Source of the DNA: a virus
Virus record (IMG/VR): IMGVR_UViG_3300030406_001933
Location: 1 to 59,352 of that record
Length of the DNA: 59,352 nucleotides
Direction: 5' to 3' (one strand)
How positions within the stretch are numbered: the first letter of the stretch is position 1; each line of letters begins with the position of its first letter. Position numbers and translations under genes: made by a program. Positions 47,543 through 57,647 of this stretch are shown piece after piece. The notes under the pieces are model-generated. The model worked only from the letters and a program-made list of their open reading frames with translations, had not been told where the DNA came from and searched no databases.

Positions 47543-50152
47543 CTACTTAGCCATAAGCAATTCCTTAATACCTGTTCTATCATCGTTTGCGAATGCCATA
47601 CCCGCGTTTAGATATTGTTTTATAAATAGTTCTAGTTGAACTTTTGTAGCCTGAGAGTTAATAACTTTTTGTTTATTGTTTAATACGAAAGCATCTGGTT
47701 CGTGCATTTTTCTTATAAACTCTCTTATATTACTAGCACCACCAAAGCCACCCATTGTTAGCCCGTTGTTTGAAGCTACGGTTGCCATATTATATCCTGG
47801 GCTTACACCTTTGTCGTGTATGTTGTAGTTATAAAGTATTCCGTTAGCCATAGCATTTATTATTTCATTTTGTTTAGTTTTTGGTATTTCATTAAATGTT
47901 TCAAATTGTCCTAAATTATGAGTTTTGTAAGTCATTTTGAATATATCAAAGAAAGGTGTATTACCTAAGTTTGGTCCTGTAGTTCCACTACTAAACAACT
48001 TAGCAACTCCGTTTTCAGTATAGATATTATTAATTACAATTTGATCAGATTTTTTATCAGTCAATAAGAAAGAAGTGTTTCCTTGACCAGCAGGTGACAT
48101 ATCTCCTATTGTAGTTTTATAAGTATACGCTTTATTACCGTGAACAGAATTGAGGTGTTGAGCTTGAGCTTTTATATCTCCTTTGAAACTTAGGTTGTTA
48201 ACAGAAGCAACATTATCGCTGTTGAATATAGCATTGTTTTCACCAGTAGGTACAATATCATTTATTTCTTTGAGTCCTTTTTCGCTAGTCAACTGGTCTA
48301 TCTTACCTAGTAAGTATTCTCTGTACTCTTTTACATTTGTAACTTTTACATCACCAAAAGTATGTTCTATCGCCAAGCCTGTATTGTTTGAATCATCAAA
48401 AGCTCCTAGGTTATATCCAGTTAAATCTCTTGATATATCTTTTTTAATCATCAATAACTTATCTTTATATTCATTTATAAGCCTTGCTACATTAGGATCA
48501 TTCCAAATAACTTGCGTTTCACCATTAGCAAATTTAATTTCTGTTTTAGCTGACTTAGGTAATTTAGTTATTAGTTCTGTAATTCGTGATTCCAGTTTTT
48601 CAATCTCTTTATTATATTCAATTCCATATGCTTTTATAGAAGTTCCAGGTGGCACTCCATCTGTAAACAAATTAGTGTATTGTTGTTTTGCAGTAGCTCT
48701 TGCATCTGAATAATTTTGAAGATTAAGTTTACTTGCAATCTCTTCTGCTAATACCAACGCATCTTCTGGTCTTTCATTTACTCTATCTTTTACAGCATCA
48801 AGTTCTGCGTGTAGATTATTCATAACCTCTAAAGGAAGATAATATTTAGATTGTAGTGCACCTATTATGTTTTTTGTTGGACCATTTAAGTATGGATTAT
48901 CCTTTTCTTCACCGAAAGCAGTAAAGAACATCATAATGTTTTCTTTTGATTTATCTTGAGTTATGTTTGCTTCTCCATATGCAGTAGCGGCTGCTTGCCC
49001 TTTTGCTTTATTATATTCATAGTTTTGTTGATAGTTTAGATTTAGCCAAGCATTATAGTTGTTGTATCCAATGATATCTCCTAATTTTTTATTTAAAACT
49101 AATTGACCTTTATAATCACCTTCACCTTCAACAAATAAAGTCTTTTCATCAAAGCCTAATTTTCTTGCTGCTTCTCTATACGCTTGCTCCCACAAAGTAC
49201 GAGTAAGCTTCATATTTCCATTTTTATTAGCTTCGTGGAACTTTTTCCAAGTGTCTGTTTCTTTCATAGCATCGTGGAAAGTTGTAGCAACCTTGCCATT
49301 GTATACTGATTTTTGATTTGTAAAGTGAGCTTCTATTCTTGTTTTAGTATCTTTAACAAGCTCTGGAGTTATTGATCTTAGGTCTATACCAGAAGCCAAC
49401 AATATGTTCTCTACAAACTTGTCTTTACCTTTTTCATCTCTTTGAACATAATTTATATATTGCTCTGTACTTACTCCCTTAAGGAATAGTTCGCCTAATG
49501 TTTTTGAAACTCCTGCAGAAACTTTATTTGCATTTGAAGTTTTTAATTTAGCTTTTAAACCTTCAACCAACCATTTAGGTTGACCAGAAAAATTCATATC
49601 TATTTGTTGTTCTGTTTGATTAGTAGAGGCAAAGTTTTCCTCATTAAAAATATTATCTATTTCTTCTTTTCTTTTTCTTTGTTGTGCTTTATTCCATTTA
49701 CTCCTATCATCCCAACCCATATCAGAAAACATCTTGGTATTAGTTTCTCTATTAGGACCTAGAAAGCCTTTTTCACTTATCATACTTTCTTTCCATTCCT
49801 CAAATGTACCATTAACACTTACGGAATCATCAAAAGCTTTGTTTCTAGTTTCTATCTGTTCTATGTTTTTTGTAGCTTGTGCTAATTGATCATCAAATAC
49901 ACCTTGGTTGTGAGCCTTGTGCATTGACTCTATCATCTGGTCACTAGCTAAAGATTGACTATAAAGAAAGTTACCACCAGTTATTTCGTGCCTTTGTTTT
50001 TCTAAATCAGTAATAGATAACGGACGCCCAGCTTTTCTTTCTTGATCCATAAAAGCTTGAAAAGCATCTCTATTCTTTTTTCGTTTGTCTATATTCCTTT
50101 GCTCTGCATCTCGCAGATTTTGTGATAGACCGAATCCAAAACTAAGTGCCAT
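47543..50152 (-). CDS. Putative internal virion protein (T7 gp15-like position)
   Basis: 869 residues, soluble, helical and Lys/Asn/Gln-rich, with no signal or membrane segment. Starts MALSFGFGLSQNLRDAEQRN. GGAGGTTTAATT precedes the ATG. It lies between a 300-residue protein and the giant protein, the gp14-gp15-gp16 order of short-tailed phages whose products form the DNA ejection channel. No family motif recognised; call is from size and order. Confidence 0.65.
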   Translation of the reverse strand: MALSFGFGLSQNLRDAEQRNIDKRKKNRDAFQAFMDQERKAGRPLSITDLEKQRHEITGGNFLYSQSLASDQMIESMHKAHNQGVFDDQLAQATKNIEQIETRNKAFDDSVSVNGTFEEWKESMISEKGFLGPNRETNTKMFSDMGWDDRSKWNKAQQRKRKEEIDNIFNEENFASTNQTEQQIDMNFSGQPKWLVEGLKAKLKTSNANKVSAGVSKTLGELFLKGVSTEQYINYVQRDEKGKDKFVENILLASGIDLRSITPELVKDTKTRIEAHFTNQKSVYNGKVATTFHDAMKETDTWKKFHEANKNGNMKLTRTLWEQAYREAARKLGFDEKTLFVEGEGDYKGQLVLNKKLGDIIGYNNYNAWLNLNYQQNYEYNKAKGQAAATAYGEANITQDKSKENIMMFFTAFGEEKDNPYLNGPTKNIIGALQSKYYLPLEVMNNLHAELDAVKDRVNERPEDALVLAEEIASKLNLQNYSDARATAKQQYTNLFTDGVPPGTSIKAYGIEYNKEIEKLESRITELITKLPKSAKTEIKFANGETQVIWNDPNVARLINEYKDKLLMIKKDISRDLTGYNLGAFDDSNNTGLAIEHTFGDVKVTNVKEYREYLLGKIDQLTSEKGLKEINDIVPTGENNAIFNSDNVASVNNLSFKGDIKAQAQHLNSVHGNKAYTYKTTIGDMSPAGQGNTSFLLTDKKSDQIVINNIYTENGVAKLFSSGTTGPNLGNTPFFDIFKMTYKTHNLGQFETFNEIPKTKQNEIINAMANGILYNYNIHDKGVSPGYNMATVASNNGLTMGGFGGASNIREFIRKMHEPDAFVLNNKQKVINSQATKVQLELFIKQYLNAGMAFANDDRTGIKELLMAK

Positions 50153-50154
50153 AA

Positions 50155-51057
50155 TTAAACCTCCGCACCAATTAGATTACCCGCAGAATCATAATACAAA
50201 GGTTGTCCTAAATAATTGGTTTGTGGTTGATTGTTTATAGTTCCACTACCCACGATAGTACTATCTGGGTTTTTGTTAGTATTAAAGTTACCAGTAATTC
50301 CTTTTGCAAGATCATCTAAACTATTAGAAAATGATTTATTACTTGCTGTTGCAGACTTCATAGCCGTATCAAACATATTACTCAATCCTGTTTGGCTTCC
50401 GCCATAGTTGGTTTGTGCTGTGCTATATAATCCTTTTTCCATATTAAATTGTGCCTCATAAGGATCTGTAAATTGTTTTGTAAATGCTGCTCTAGATGCT
50501 TGGTCTAGATTCATTCTTTCACTAGCAAATTTAAGTGCGTTTACTTTTGCTTGTATATCAGCTTTCTGTAGTTCAGGTGCATACTTGGCAATTACATCAG
50601 CTTGAACCTTAGCATCTAATGTATCAGAATCAGCACCACCTAACCTTGCTAGGTTATTTGCTTTTGCTTTACTTGCAGTAAGTTCTGCTAGTTTGAATAT
50701 GTCAGTCCTATAAGCATTGGATAAATCAAACATATCACGCATAATATCTTCTTTGCTTGGTGTGTATGGTACACCTAGATATTCATTAACTTGTTTAATT
50801 GATTCGGCTAAATTAGATGATTGAACTAAAAGCCTATCTCTTAATGCTCTTTGTTCTGCATCTCTTCGTAAAGCAAGATTTTGTTTGAATTGTAAGTCTT
50901 GACCTTGTTGTCTATAGATAGCTTCAAGCTGTGCACGATCTTGTGACTGAGCTAAGTAATCACTACTCGCATCAAAACCACTGCCTAAAATATTAGCAGT
51001 CAATGGGTCCATACCCATCTTGGTTCCTATTGCACTAAATACACTTCCAAAGCTCAT
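50155..51057 (-). CDS. Putative internal virion protein (T7 gp14-like position)
   Basis: 300 residues. Gly-rich start (MSFGSVFSAIGTKMGMDPLT), then long Ala/Gln helices with LAQSQDRAQLEAIYRQQGQD and repeated RDAEQRALRDRL, typical of small ejection proteins that insert in the outer membrane. Followed by two bases and then the 869-residue gene. AGGAGGGATAACAG precedes the ATG. Confidence 0.65.
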   Translation of the reverse strand: MSFGSVFSAIGTKMGMDPLTANILGSGFDASSDYLAQSQDRAQLEAIYRQQGQDLQFKQNLALRRDAEQRALRDRLLVQSSNLAESIKQVNEYLGVPYTPSKEDIMRDMFDLSNAYRTDIFKLAELTASKAKANNLARLGGADSDTLDAKVQADVIAKYAPELQKADIQAKVNALKFASERMNLDQASRAAFTKQFTDPYEAQFNMEKGLYSTAQTNYGGSQTGLSNMFDTAMKSATASNKSFSNSLDDLAKGITGNFNTNKNPDSTIVGSGTINNQPQTNYLGQPLYYDSAGNLIGAEV

Positions 51058-51069
51058 CTGTTATCCCTC

Positions 51070-51810
51070 CTAAGCAATAATAATTCCGTTCCCAAATCCA
51101 GTTCTCCTGTTCACCAAGTTAGAAGATATTGGACCTCGTGCCACAAACGGTGCGTTCGGGTCATTCGGAACGAAAGAGATAACCTGTTCTTTCCTCTCTG
51201 TTGTTGGAACAATATAGTTCACATCTGGTGCCACACTTTCTGTTGGAGAAACTGGTGGTACATTAGGATCTGCTTGTAAATCTGGATTACCTGTTGGTGT
51301 TGGTAATGTACCTTGTTCTGGAGTATATGTTGGTCCAAGCGTTGTTGCTAGTTGACCTTCTCCAGATAATAAAGCTCGTCTACCAAAACTTGTTTCACCT
51401 GTTCCAACTTCACCACCAAATGTTTCTTCACCTGTCATCTGTGTTGGTACTTGACCTGACTCTGGTAATGTTCCTTCACCTGTTGCGAGAGAGTCCCTTC
51501 TCTCCATAGACGGATCTGTCCCTGGTGCCGTAACATTAGTTCCTACAAATGATCTATAGACAGGTCTTTCTGGTTTCTTACCACCAGGATATAAAAGATC
51601 CCCAGACTTGCCCATAGCTGAATATTTTTTTGCTTCTTCTGGATTTGCAATAATTGCTTGTAGACGAGTTCCTGCAGTTAATGGGTTAAGACCCATAGTC
51701 TTGCCATATTCTGATTCATTTACTACTTGTTTGTTTCCTAGCAAGTCAGTGTATTCAACTTGGTTTATTACCTGTTGACCACCGCCGCCGCCTCCGCCGC
51801 CGCCGCACAT
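51070..51810 (-). CDS. MCGGGG-type late protein A
   Basis: 246 residues starting Met-Cys followed by nine Gly, then largely disordered, Pro/Thr/Gly-rich sequence with DLLGNKQVVNESEYGK near 18-33, and ending RRTGFGNGIIIA. It shares the Cys-Gly start and the R-x-GFG-x-G end with the next gene. Small virion-associated linker or tail-tip protein, by context. AGGGCAAATAAT precedes the ATG. Confidence 0.65.
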   Translation of the reverse strand: MCGGGGGGGGGQQVINQVEYTDLLGNKQVVNESEYGKTMGLNPLTAGTRLQAIIANPEEAKKYSAMGKSGDLLYPGGKKPERPVYRSFVGTNVTAPGTDPSMERRDSLATGEGTLPESGQVPTQMTGEETFGGEVGTGETSFGRRALLSGEGQLATTLGPTYTPEQGTLPTPTGNPDLQADPNVPPVSPTESVAPDVNYIVPTTERKEQVISFVPNDPNAPFVARGPISSNLVNRRTGFGNGIIIA

Positions 51811-51842
51811 ATTATTTGCCCTCCATAATTAATTTGTTCATA

Positions 51843-52631
51843 TTAAAACCTTGTGTAAACTCCTTTACCGAAACCTTGTCGTCTTTTTTTGTCGTCACGA
51901 TCGTCAAAGCCTCCGAAGTTAATGTCATTTTTTGTAGTTCCTATTATGTTATTTGTACCTATTGTACCTATATCTTTAGATTTTGTAGTCCCTGTGTTAG
52001 TGTTTGTAGGCTTATCATCAAAAAATTGTCCTACAAATTGTTGAGAGAACCTTGGGCTTTCTTGCATAGCTTTTGCCATACCCACTTCCCTAGCTCTAGA
52101 TGCACCATATGCTAAATCTGCAGTTAGGGCAGCTTTACCTAATACATTCTGCATAGCTGTCGCACCCGCTTTGGAACCACCTATAGGACCAGTGAGTAAA
52201 TTTAGTGCTGTTTCTTGTGGAGAAGTACCAAATTTATTACCTGGAGATAGAAAATCTATAACACCTCTGGCTACATCTACACCCATACCAAGCACTGGAT
52301 TAGCCATATAAGTAGCAGCTCTAAAGCCTTGTTCTACTACAGCTTTACCTAATTTATTATTATCTGGTCTAGGAGTTGTACTACCATTACGGAATGTTTC
52401 ATCACGATCATCAGGTGCATAGTTTAGGTTAGTAGTCCCTTGAACTATATTTGTTCCAGGATAGTTTTTAGGAGCTGATGTAGGATTACCAATTGGGTCA
52501 AGTGTTTCTTGTCTAATATCCCCAGGTTTATAACCTGTCATAGGATTATCATTTGGCTTGAAGTTGGCTACAGGAGCTACAACTTTTTCTATGTTATCAT
52601 CTTTGCTGCCTGATCCGCCACCGCCACACAT
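51843..52631 (-). CDS. MCGGGG-type late protein B
   Basis: 262 residues starting MCGGGGSGSKDDN, with a disordered Pro/Asn-rich N-terminal 100 residues, a Gly/Ala segment (about 105-185) that could associate with membrane, and the ending KKRRQGFGKGVYTRF. It is the counterpart of the adjacent protein. AAAAAGGAATAGTATA precedes the ATG. Probably a virion or ejection component. Confidence 0.65.
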   Translation of the reverse strand: MCGGGGSGSKDDNIEKVVAPVANFKPNDNPMTGYKPGDIRQETLDPIGNPTSAPKNYPGTNIVQGTTNLNYAPDDRDETFRNGSTTPRPDNNKLGKAVVEQGFRAATYMANPVLGMGVDVARGVIDFLSPGNKFGTSPQETALNLLTGPIGGSKAGATAMQNVLGKAALTADLAYGASRAREVGMAKAMQESPRFSQQFVGQFFDDKPTNTNTGTTKSKDIGTIGTNNIIGTTKNDINFGGFDDRDDKKRRQGFGKGVYTRF

Positions 52632-53077
52632 TATACTATTCCTTTTTTATAAATCGCTCCTTGTTTTGTATATCCCATTCTGGTCATTACTTTATCATAT
52701 TGCTCGTTAGGAGCACCAGCATATGTCACAGAGTAATTCACTTCTTTGCACCCTTTTTCTTTCGCCCACTTTTCAAAGTCTTTGAGTAACTTGAAACCTG
52801 CCAATTGACTACTTTGATCAGTAAAGAGTAACTCTTCTTGAGCCAAGATATCACTACCCCATAGATAGTTTGTAATGTATCCAAGAAGGTATGCCATAGG
52901 CTTATCGCCTTTGTAATATACTCTGAAGTACTTATTTGGATTTCCACAAAACCTGCTTGCATATTCTCGTACAATGTTTTCATCGTAGTGAGTATCTTTG
53001 TATATACTCGTTCCGTGCATTTCTTTAGCAAGTGGTAGTAGTGTTTCAATATCTTCATATGTGCCTTCCTTTATCAT
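52631..53077 (-). CDS. GNAT acetyltransferase
   Basis: 148 residues with the GNAT order: N-terminal MIKEGTYEDIETLLPLAKEM, central strands FRVYYKGDKPMAYLLGYI, the motif-A-like QLAGFKLLKDFEKWAKEKGC and a C-terminal Tyr/Met strand (MTRMGYTKQGAIYKKG). Substrate unknown. It is embedded in the tail/ejection genes, overlapping the neighbour by one base, so it acts late, perhaps on a virion protein, or it could modify a host target. Confidence 0.75.
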   Translation of the reverse strand: MIKEGTYEDIETLLPLAKEMHGTSIYKDTHYDENIVREYASRFCGNPNKYFRVYYKGDKPMAYLLGYITNYLWGSDILAQEELLFTDQSSQLAGFKLLKDFEKWAKEKGCKEVNYSVTYAGAPNEQYDKVMTRMGYTKQGAIYKKGIV

Positions 53078-53078
53078 A

Positions 53079-54302
53079 TTAGTAATACGCTATTCCAAAG
53101 CCACCACGACCGCCGAGAGAAAACCCTCTGTCTGCTTTGTAAACTGCATTACCAAATGTTCCAAACCTTTCTTCTCTAGGTTCTCCACTTCTATCAGTGA
53201 ACCTACGAAGATAATCTATACCAGCTAATTCTTGTGGTCTAGTTAGATTACCATATATGTTTTTACCAGATGCCATAGCTGGTCCTAAATTACTTCCTAA
53301 ATATTGTGCTGCACCTTGTGCACCTAATCCTAAATTAAGTGTAGACCCAGGTAATTGTATTCTTGGTACATTCATACCAGATGTATTTTCAAAATAACTT
53401 GGAATCTTAGGTGGATCCATAACCGTTCCTAACATAGTTCCTAAGCTACCACCCAAAGAACTACCAGCTACTGCACCTAAGTTAGCACCTGCTATTGTTG
53501 AACCAACCATAGGTATTTTGTTTACAAGGTTTGCTGCGTTAACTGCAAAACCGCTAGTGTTACCTGCAGCTGTTTGAAGTAATGATTGGTTTGTTATGTT
53601 AGCAACTGGGTTCACATTTGTAGGGATAGTAAATCCACCCTTCGCAGCTGTACCAACTGAACTCAAATCAACTACATTACCTCCACTAACAACCTGCATA
53701 TCTCCAGGGAAAACAGAACCTGCTGGAACATCTTTTGGTATAGTCGTTGTTCCCATAAGTTTACCACCAATATAAGAACCTGCTGCAGTTCCTGCTGCAT
53801 TCATCAATGCTTGTCCCCAAGTTCCTCCAGCACCTTTCGTGGCTAGACCAGATCCAACCGCTGCACCTATCGTAGACGCAGTACCAGCAGATATTGAAGC
53901 AGGTAATAAGTATGGTGCAGCCATAGCCGCAGCTGCTGTTACAGCAATTCTACCTATTGGGCTTTTTACAATTTTTTTGAATACTCTTGATATACCTCTA
54001 AAGATTTTACCAAAGAAAAAGTGTTGAGGACTATTAGGATTCATTGGGTCGTAATTACCCATCTCTGATCCTGCAAACATAGCCATTGGATTACCACCTT
54101 CTTTGATGGTCTTTAACATTAGCTGTGCAAGTAATGCCTGTCCTTCTTTATCTTGAAATATTTTAGGATGTACTACAAACTCGCCTGGTTCTAGCTTTGC
54201 ATCAATAGTATCTTTACTAGCCATCTGATCAAACTCTTGTTTTGCAACAAAGTCTTTTTGATCAAATCCTCCAAAGTTATCTACATAATCTTTAAATGCC
54301 AT
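53079..54302 (-). CDS. Late virion protein with hydrophobic Gly/Ala core
   Basis: 407 residues. N-terminus charged (LEPGEFVVHPKIFQDKEGQA near 37-56), then a basic amphipathic stretch (FRGISRVFKKIVKSPIGRIA) and Ala/Gly-rich segments 118-175 and 270-300 that could cross membrane, and an end RGGFGIAYY recalling the GFG ends of its neighbours. Possible ejection or tail-tip component. GGTGATATT precedes the ATG. Confidence 0.6.
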   Translation of the reverse strand: MAFKDYVDNFGGFDQKDFVAKQEFDQMASKDTIDAKLEPGEFVVHPKIFQDKEGQALLAQLMLKTIKEGGNPMAMFAGSEMGNYDPMNPNSPQHFFFGKIFRGISRVFKKIVKSPIGRIAVTAAAAMAAPYLLPASISAGTASTIGAAVGSGLATKGAGGTWGQALMNAAGTAAGSYIGGKLMGTTTIPKDVPAGSVFPGDMQVVSGGNVVDLSSVGTAAKGGFTIPTNVNPVANITNQSLLQTAAGNTSGFAVNAANLVNKIPMVGSTIAGANLGAVAGSSLGGSLGTMLGTVMDPPKIPSYFENTSGMNVPRIQLPGSTLNLGLGAQGAAQYLGSNLGPAMASGKNIYGNLTRPQELAGIDYLRRFTDRSGEPREERFGTFGNAVYKADRGFSLGGRGGFGIAYY

Positions 54303-54311
54303 AATATCACC

Positions 54312-56150
54312 TTATACAGATAGTGTAGCTGCTGCTATACCAACCTCCAAACTATTTGCTCCAGAAGTATTTGTTACTACTAACTCTAATCGTCTACCTG
54401 TTGTTGTTCCATCAATCTCAATTGTTGTCGGCATATTGACAGAAGCTCTGGTAGTAGAGGAAGAGAATGTACTTCCAATTGTTGAACCGTCTACAGATAA
54501 TTGAATAGTACAAGTACCTGCTGCGAGCTTATGGGTGATACCATCTAATCTTAATTTCTGTTTCCATATATTAGAAACAAAGTATGTTTTGTTAGTTACG
54601 GTTACAGAAGCATCTTCCCATACATTAAAAAATGAAATAGTAGATGTAGCAAAGATATCAGGTAATTGGTTAGTAGGTATCTTCGCACTACTATCTAGTG
54701 AAGCAACACCATTAACTGCACCTCTATCTGTTTTCGGTAACACTGAAGATAAGTCTAGCGTACCATATTCTAATGCCGTACCAGTTCCATTAACACGAAC
54801 ATATTGTGACGCGTTGGAAGCTAAGAAAGTAGGCAGTGAGCTTTCTGGTGATGTTTCTAACCACTGAGTACCAGTGTAAAACTTTAAGATATTAGGAACT
54901 TGTGATGTATCTAACCATAGATCTCCTGTTACAGCACCTGATGGTGTTGATATACCAGAAGTAATGTTTGCTTTGTTAGCAAGACTTGTAGATAACTGAT
55001 TTACTTTGTTCTGTGGTATCTCGTTGTTTTGTATATTTAGTTTATTGTAATTAATAAATCCTTGTTCGTTTGTATATTCATCTTCAAACATCAAACCAGC
55101 AATTGTTTTTTGTGCTTGGTTTTCAACCGTAATAACTACAACCCTATCGTTCTGAGCTAATGAACTTGTAAATGTTATTGTTGCTGTTTGTGGTGAGTTA
55201 ATATAGTCAGCACCACCACCTGGTTCCTGTAAGATACCATTTTTCCATACCAACAAAGTTTCGTCACTAGAGTGAACGAATGCTACAGAGTTAGTAGATG
55301 TACTAACTAATGTATCTTGTCTACGGAAGTTAGTTACTGATTGAGAACGCACGCTGTAGATTGTGTATTTATCTGCTAACGCAGTTCCTGTTGCAGTTGA
55401 TATCGTAATAGTATTTGCAGCAGTGTTTGTTGTGTATTCAGCTGCAGATCCAGTTGTGGCTAGACCAAGTAAAACTCCGTTTTTATAAATTACTATGTCC
55501 TCTGTGTTCTGATCAAATGTGTATGGAATCACATTGGCACTACTAGCAATAGGAGCAAGAGTAGAAGTAGCAGTAGCTTGAGTACCATTGGCAGGTGGAG
55601 TAATGGTTACTGAAGGTGCTACGGTGTATCCACCTCCTTGTGCAGTTGAAGCTATGTTAACTGCAGTTACAACTCCAGCAGTAAGAACAGCAGTGGCAGT
55701 TGGTGCTGATCCGTTGATAGAGTCTTGAGGTGTAGTAAAAGAAACGGTAGGGACAGAAGTGTATCCAGACCCACCACTCGTTACGGTGACTGTCTGTACT
55801 CCTGTTGTAATTAATTTATCTTGTCTATTGAAAAAGAAAGGACCTTCAACGGTTCCAACATTCGCTCCAGATGGACCTCGTAATGAAGAAATTGTAATTA
55901 GATCTTGCCAACCATCATCTGCTCCAGGATATGTACCAACCCTATATTGTAGACCATTAACTGTGTCTACTCTCATTTCAATAGGACCTTGGAATGTTCC
56001 TGATTCGTTAAACAGAACCGATAATAGTTCAGCGATTGTTTTATCACCAAACTCTGCTGTGTTTAGATATCTGATGATGTTCTCAAAATCAGTATGTATA
56101 TTACCTGATGATACATAGTTTTGAGGATGTTGTTGTCTAAGTCTTGCCAT
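54312..56150 (-). CDS. Tail fibre protein
   Basis: 612 residues. The N-terminal block (RQQHPQNYVSSGNIHTDFEN at about 5-24, then FNESGTFQGPIEMR) is a conserved virion-attachment segment that I recall in marine podoviruses. The middle has Gly/Thr beta repeats (SGGSGYTSVPTVSF, GGGYTVAPSVTI) and the C-terminus is beta-rich (GLEVG-type ending). It would bind the host envelope. Follows nozzle gene by three bases; GGGATAAATT precedes the ATG. Confidence 0.75.
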   Translation of the reverse strand: MARLRQQHPQNYVSSGNIHTDFENIIRYLNTAEFGDKTIAELLSVLFNESGTFQGPIEMRVDTVNGLQYRVGTYPGADDGWQDLITISSLRGPSGANVGTVEGPFFFNRQDKLITTGVQTVTVTSGGSGYTSVPTVSFTTPQDSINGSAPTATAVLTAGVVTAVNIASTAQGGGYTVAPSVTITPPANGTQATATSTLAPIASSANVIPYTFDQNTEDIVIYKNGVLLGLATTGSAAEYTTNTAANTITISTATGTALADKYTIYSVRSQSVTNFRRQDTLVSTSTNSVAFVHSSDETLLVWKNGILQEPGGGADYINSPQTATITFTSSLAQNDRVVVITVENQAQKTIAGLMFEDEYTNEQGFINYNKLNIQNNEIPQNKVNQLSTSLANKANITSGISTPSGAVTGDLWLDTSQVPNILKFYTGTQWLETSPESSLPTFLASNASQYVRVNGTGTALEYGTLDLSSVLPKTDRGAVNGVASLDSSAKIPTNQLPDIFATSTISFFNVWEDASVTVTNKTYFVSNIWKQKLRLDGITHKLAAGTCTIQLSVDGSTIGSTFSSSTTRASVNMPTTIEIDGTTTGRRLELVVTNTSGANSLEVGIAAATLSV

Positions 56151-56153
56151 AAT

Positions 56154-57647
56154 TTATCCCTGCCTTACTGTAACGGCAAAGCCTATAACTTTTAATAGTC
56201 CTTTACCTTTTGTTTTTAATCTAAATTGAACACCTCTATAACGATGTTCAAATTTCCTTTCATATTGTCTACTTAACGGCACATCTGGGAATTTGTCGTC
56301 CGCTCCGTCCTCTTCTATAAGAAAAACCATAGAACTCAAATACCTACCTCGCTCATCAAAAGCTTCTACCGTTATCTCTCCTTTACCAGTTGCTTGTAAT
56401 ATAAAAGAATAGCTTTCTTTTACATCATTTATAGCACCTTGCCAAAGTATAGGAGTTAGTACCGTCATCTCTGGACTGAAGTCTGTTATATCTTCAATCC
56501 TAGCTCTTTCCCAAATACCACCAGGAGTACCAAAAACTGTTGTTCCTCCTAGCTGTCTACCATTCATAGCATTTAAGAATGTACCTGTTGACCATTTACT
56601 TTCACCACCAGACATAGGGTTTAGAGTCAATGTTAATCTAGTACAAAGAAGATCAGATATAGGGAAGAATATATGATATTGACCTTCATCTTGGTCAAAC
56701 ATAGCACTAATGTTTTCAGGATTAGCAACTTGCTTAACTAAAGCTCTATAAGTTAAGTCAATTTTATTTGACATTGGTATAGAGAATATAGTTACGCCGT
56801 TTGTATCTGATCTTCTTAACGAGTGTACCCCATCTCTAGAACAGAACATAAGGTCTGAACCAGCTGGTACAATTGTATTATGACTTAAAGTTCCTACTTT
56901 AACATTGGCTTTATCATCTATTTGCCATTGTGTGAAATCTGGGTGCAGTGCATATACAACAACTTGGTCGTTTGTAAATACTGCTAATCTGTTATTTTCA
57001 AAAACACCTAAACCTTTTATTTCATCTGCAGTACCAATGATGTTAGCAACATCTATATCTGCAGCTTTAGTTACTGCTGTTGCTGCTGGATCTTCATCAT
57101 CTGGAAAAACATTGAATTCATCAACACGACTTATATCTATTGTTGTTCTTTTATCTGGTGCTCCTGCTATTGCTAACCTTCTTTGAATAGCAACTCCAAA
57201 TGCTGGTCTTGGATCTGAACTGGCTTCAATCTTTCTAAATTTTAAACCATCATATCTATACATATTGTTATCTCTATTAAAGAAGATAACATTGTTATTG
57301 AATAGTGTAGATGTTGTTATGTTGTTTTTAGGATATACTTCTTCTGCTATATGGTCTTGATCTGATTTTAAAGATATACCACCACCATCTTTCTGTGCCC
57401 ATACAAGTCTGTTACGACCATAAAAGTTTAAATGTTTGATTAATCTATCCCCAGATGTCCTTTGACTAGCACCTGCATCCCTAACAATAGATCCCCTCCA
57501 ATCAGCAAAACCATTATCTATGGTTATCAAATGCTGTTTTTGACCTGTATCTAAAGCGGCTTTATCTCGGGACGCATCAACACCTTGAAAATCTTCATAA
57601 GGATAAACCTTTACCTTTACACCAGATGGTGCATAAGCTGTTGACAT
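56154..57647 (-). CDS. Tail nozzle / tail tubular protein B-like
   Basis: 497 residues, beta-rich throughout, with a propeller-like repeated pattern (RLVWAQKDGGGISL, NVIFFNRDNNMYRYDGLKF, NNRLAVFTNDQVVVY, DLMFCSRDGVHSLRR) and a C-terminal RYRGVQFRLKTKGKG. T7 gp12 and P22 gp10 nozzles are similar in size and follow an adaptor gene, as here. It would form the tail tip below the adaptor. Confidence 0.75.
   Translation of the reverse strand: MSTAYAPSGVKVKVYPYEDFQGVDASRDKAALDTGQKQHLITIDNGFADWRGSIVRDAGASQRTSGDRLIKHLNFYGRNRLVWAQKDGGGISLKSDQDHIAEEVYPKNNITTSTLFNNNVIFFNRDNNMYRYDGLKFRKIEASSDPRPAFGVAIQRRLAIAGAPDKRTTIDISRVDEFNVFPDDEDPAATAVTKAADIDVANIIGTADEIKGLGVFENNRLAVFTNDQVVVYALHPDFTQWQIDDKANVKVGTLSHNTIVPAGSDLMFCSRDGVHSLRRSDTNGVTIFSIPMSNKIDLTYRALVKQVANPENISAMFDQDEGQYHIFFPISDLLCTRLTLTLNPMSGGESKWSTGTFLNAMNGRQLGGTTVFGTPGGIWERARIEDITDFSPEMTVLTPILWQGAINDVKESYSFILQATGKGEITVEAFDERGRYLSSMVFLIEEDGADDKFPDVPLSRQYERKFEHRYRGVQFRLKTKGKGLLKVIGFAVTVRQG

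Noticed and set aside
48183-48713. Plus-strand open frame of 176 codons inside the 869-residue gene
   Set aside because: Antisense shadow of a long intact late gene; hydrophobic-looking only because it complements Lys/Asn codons.
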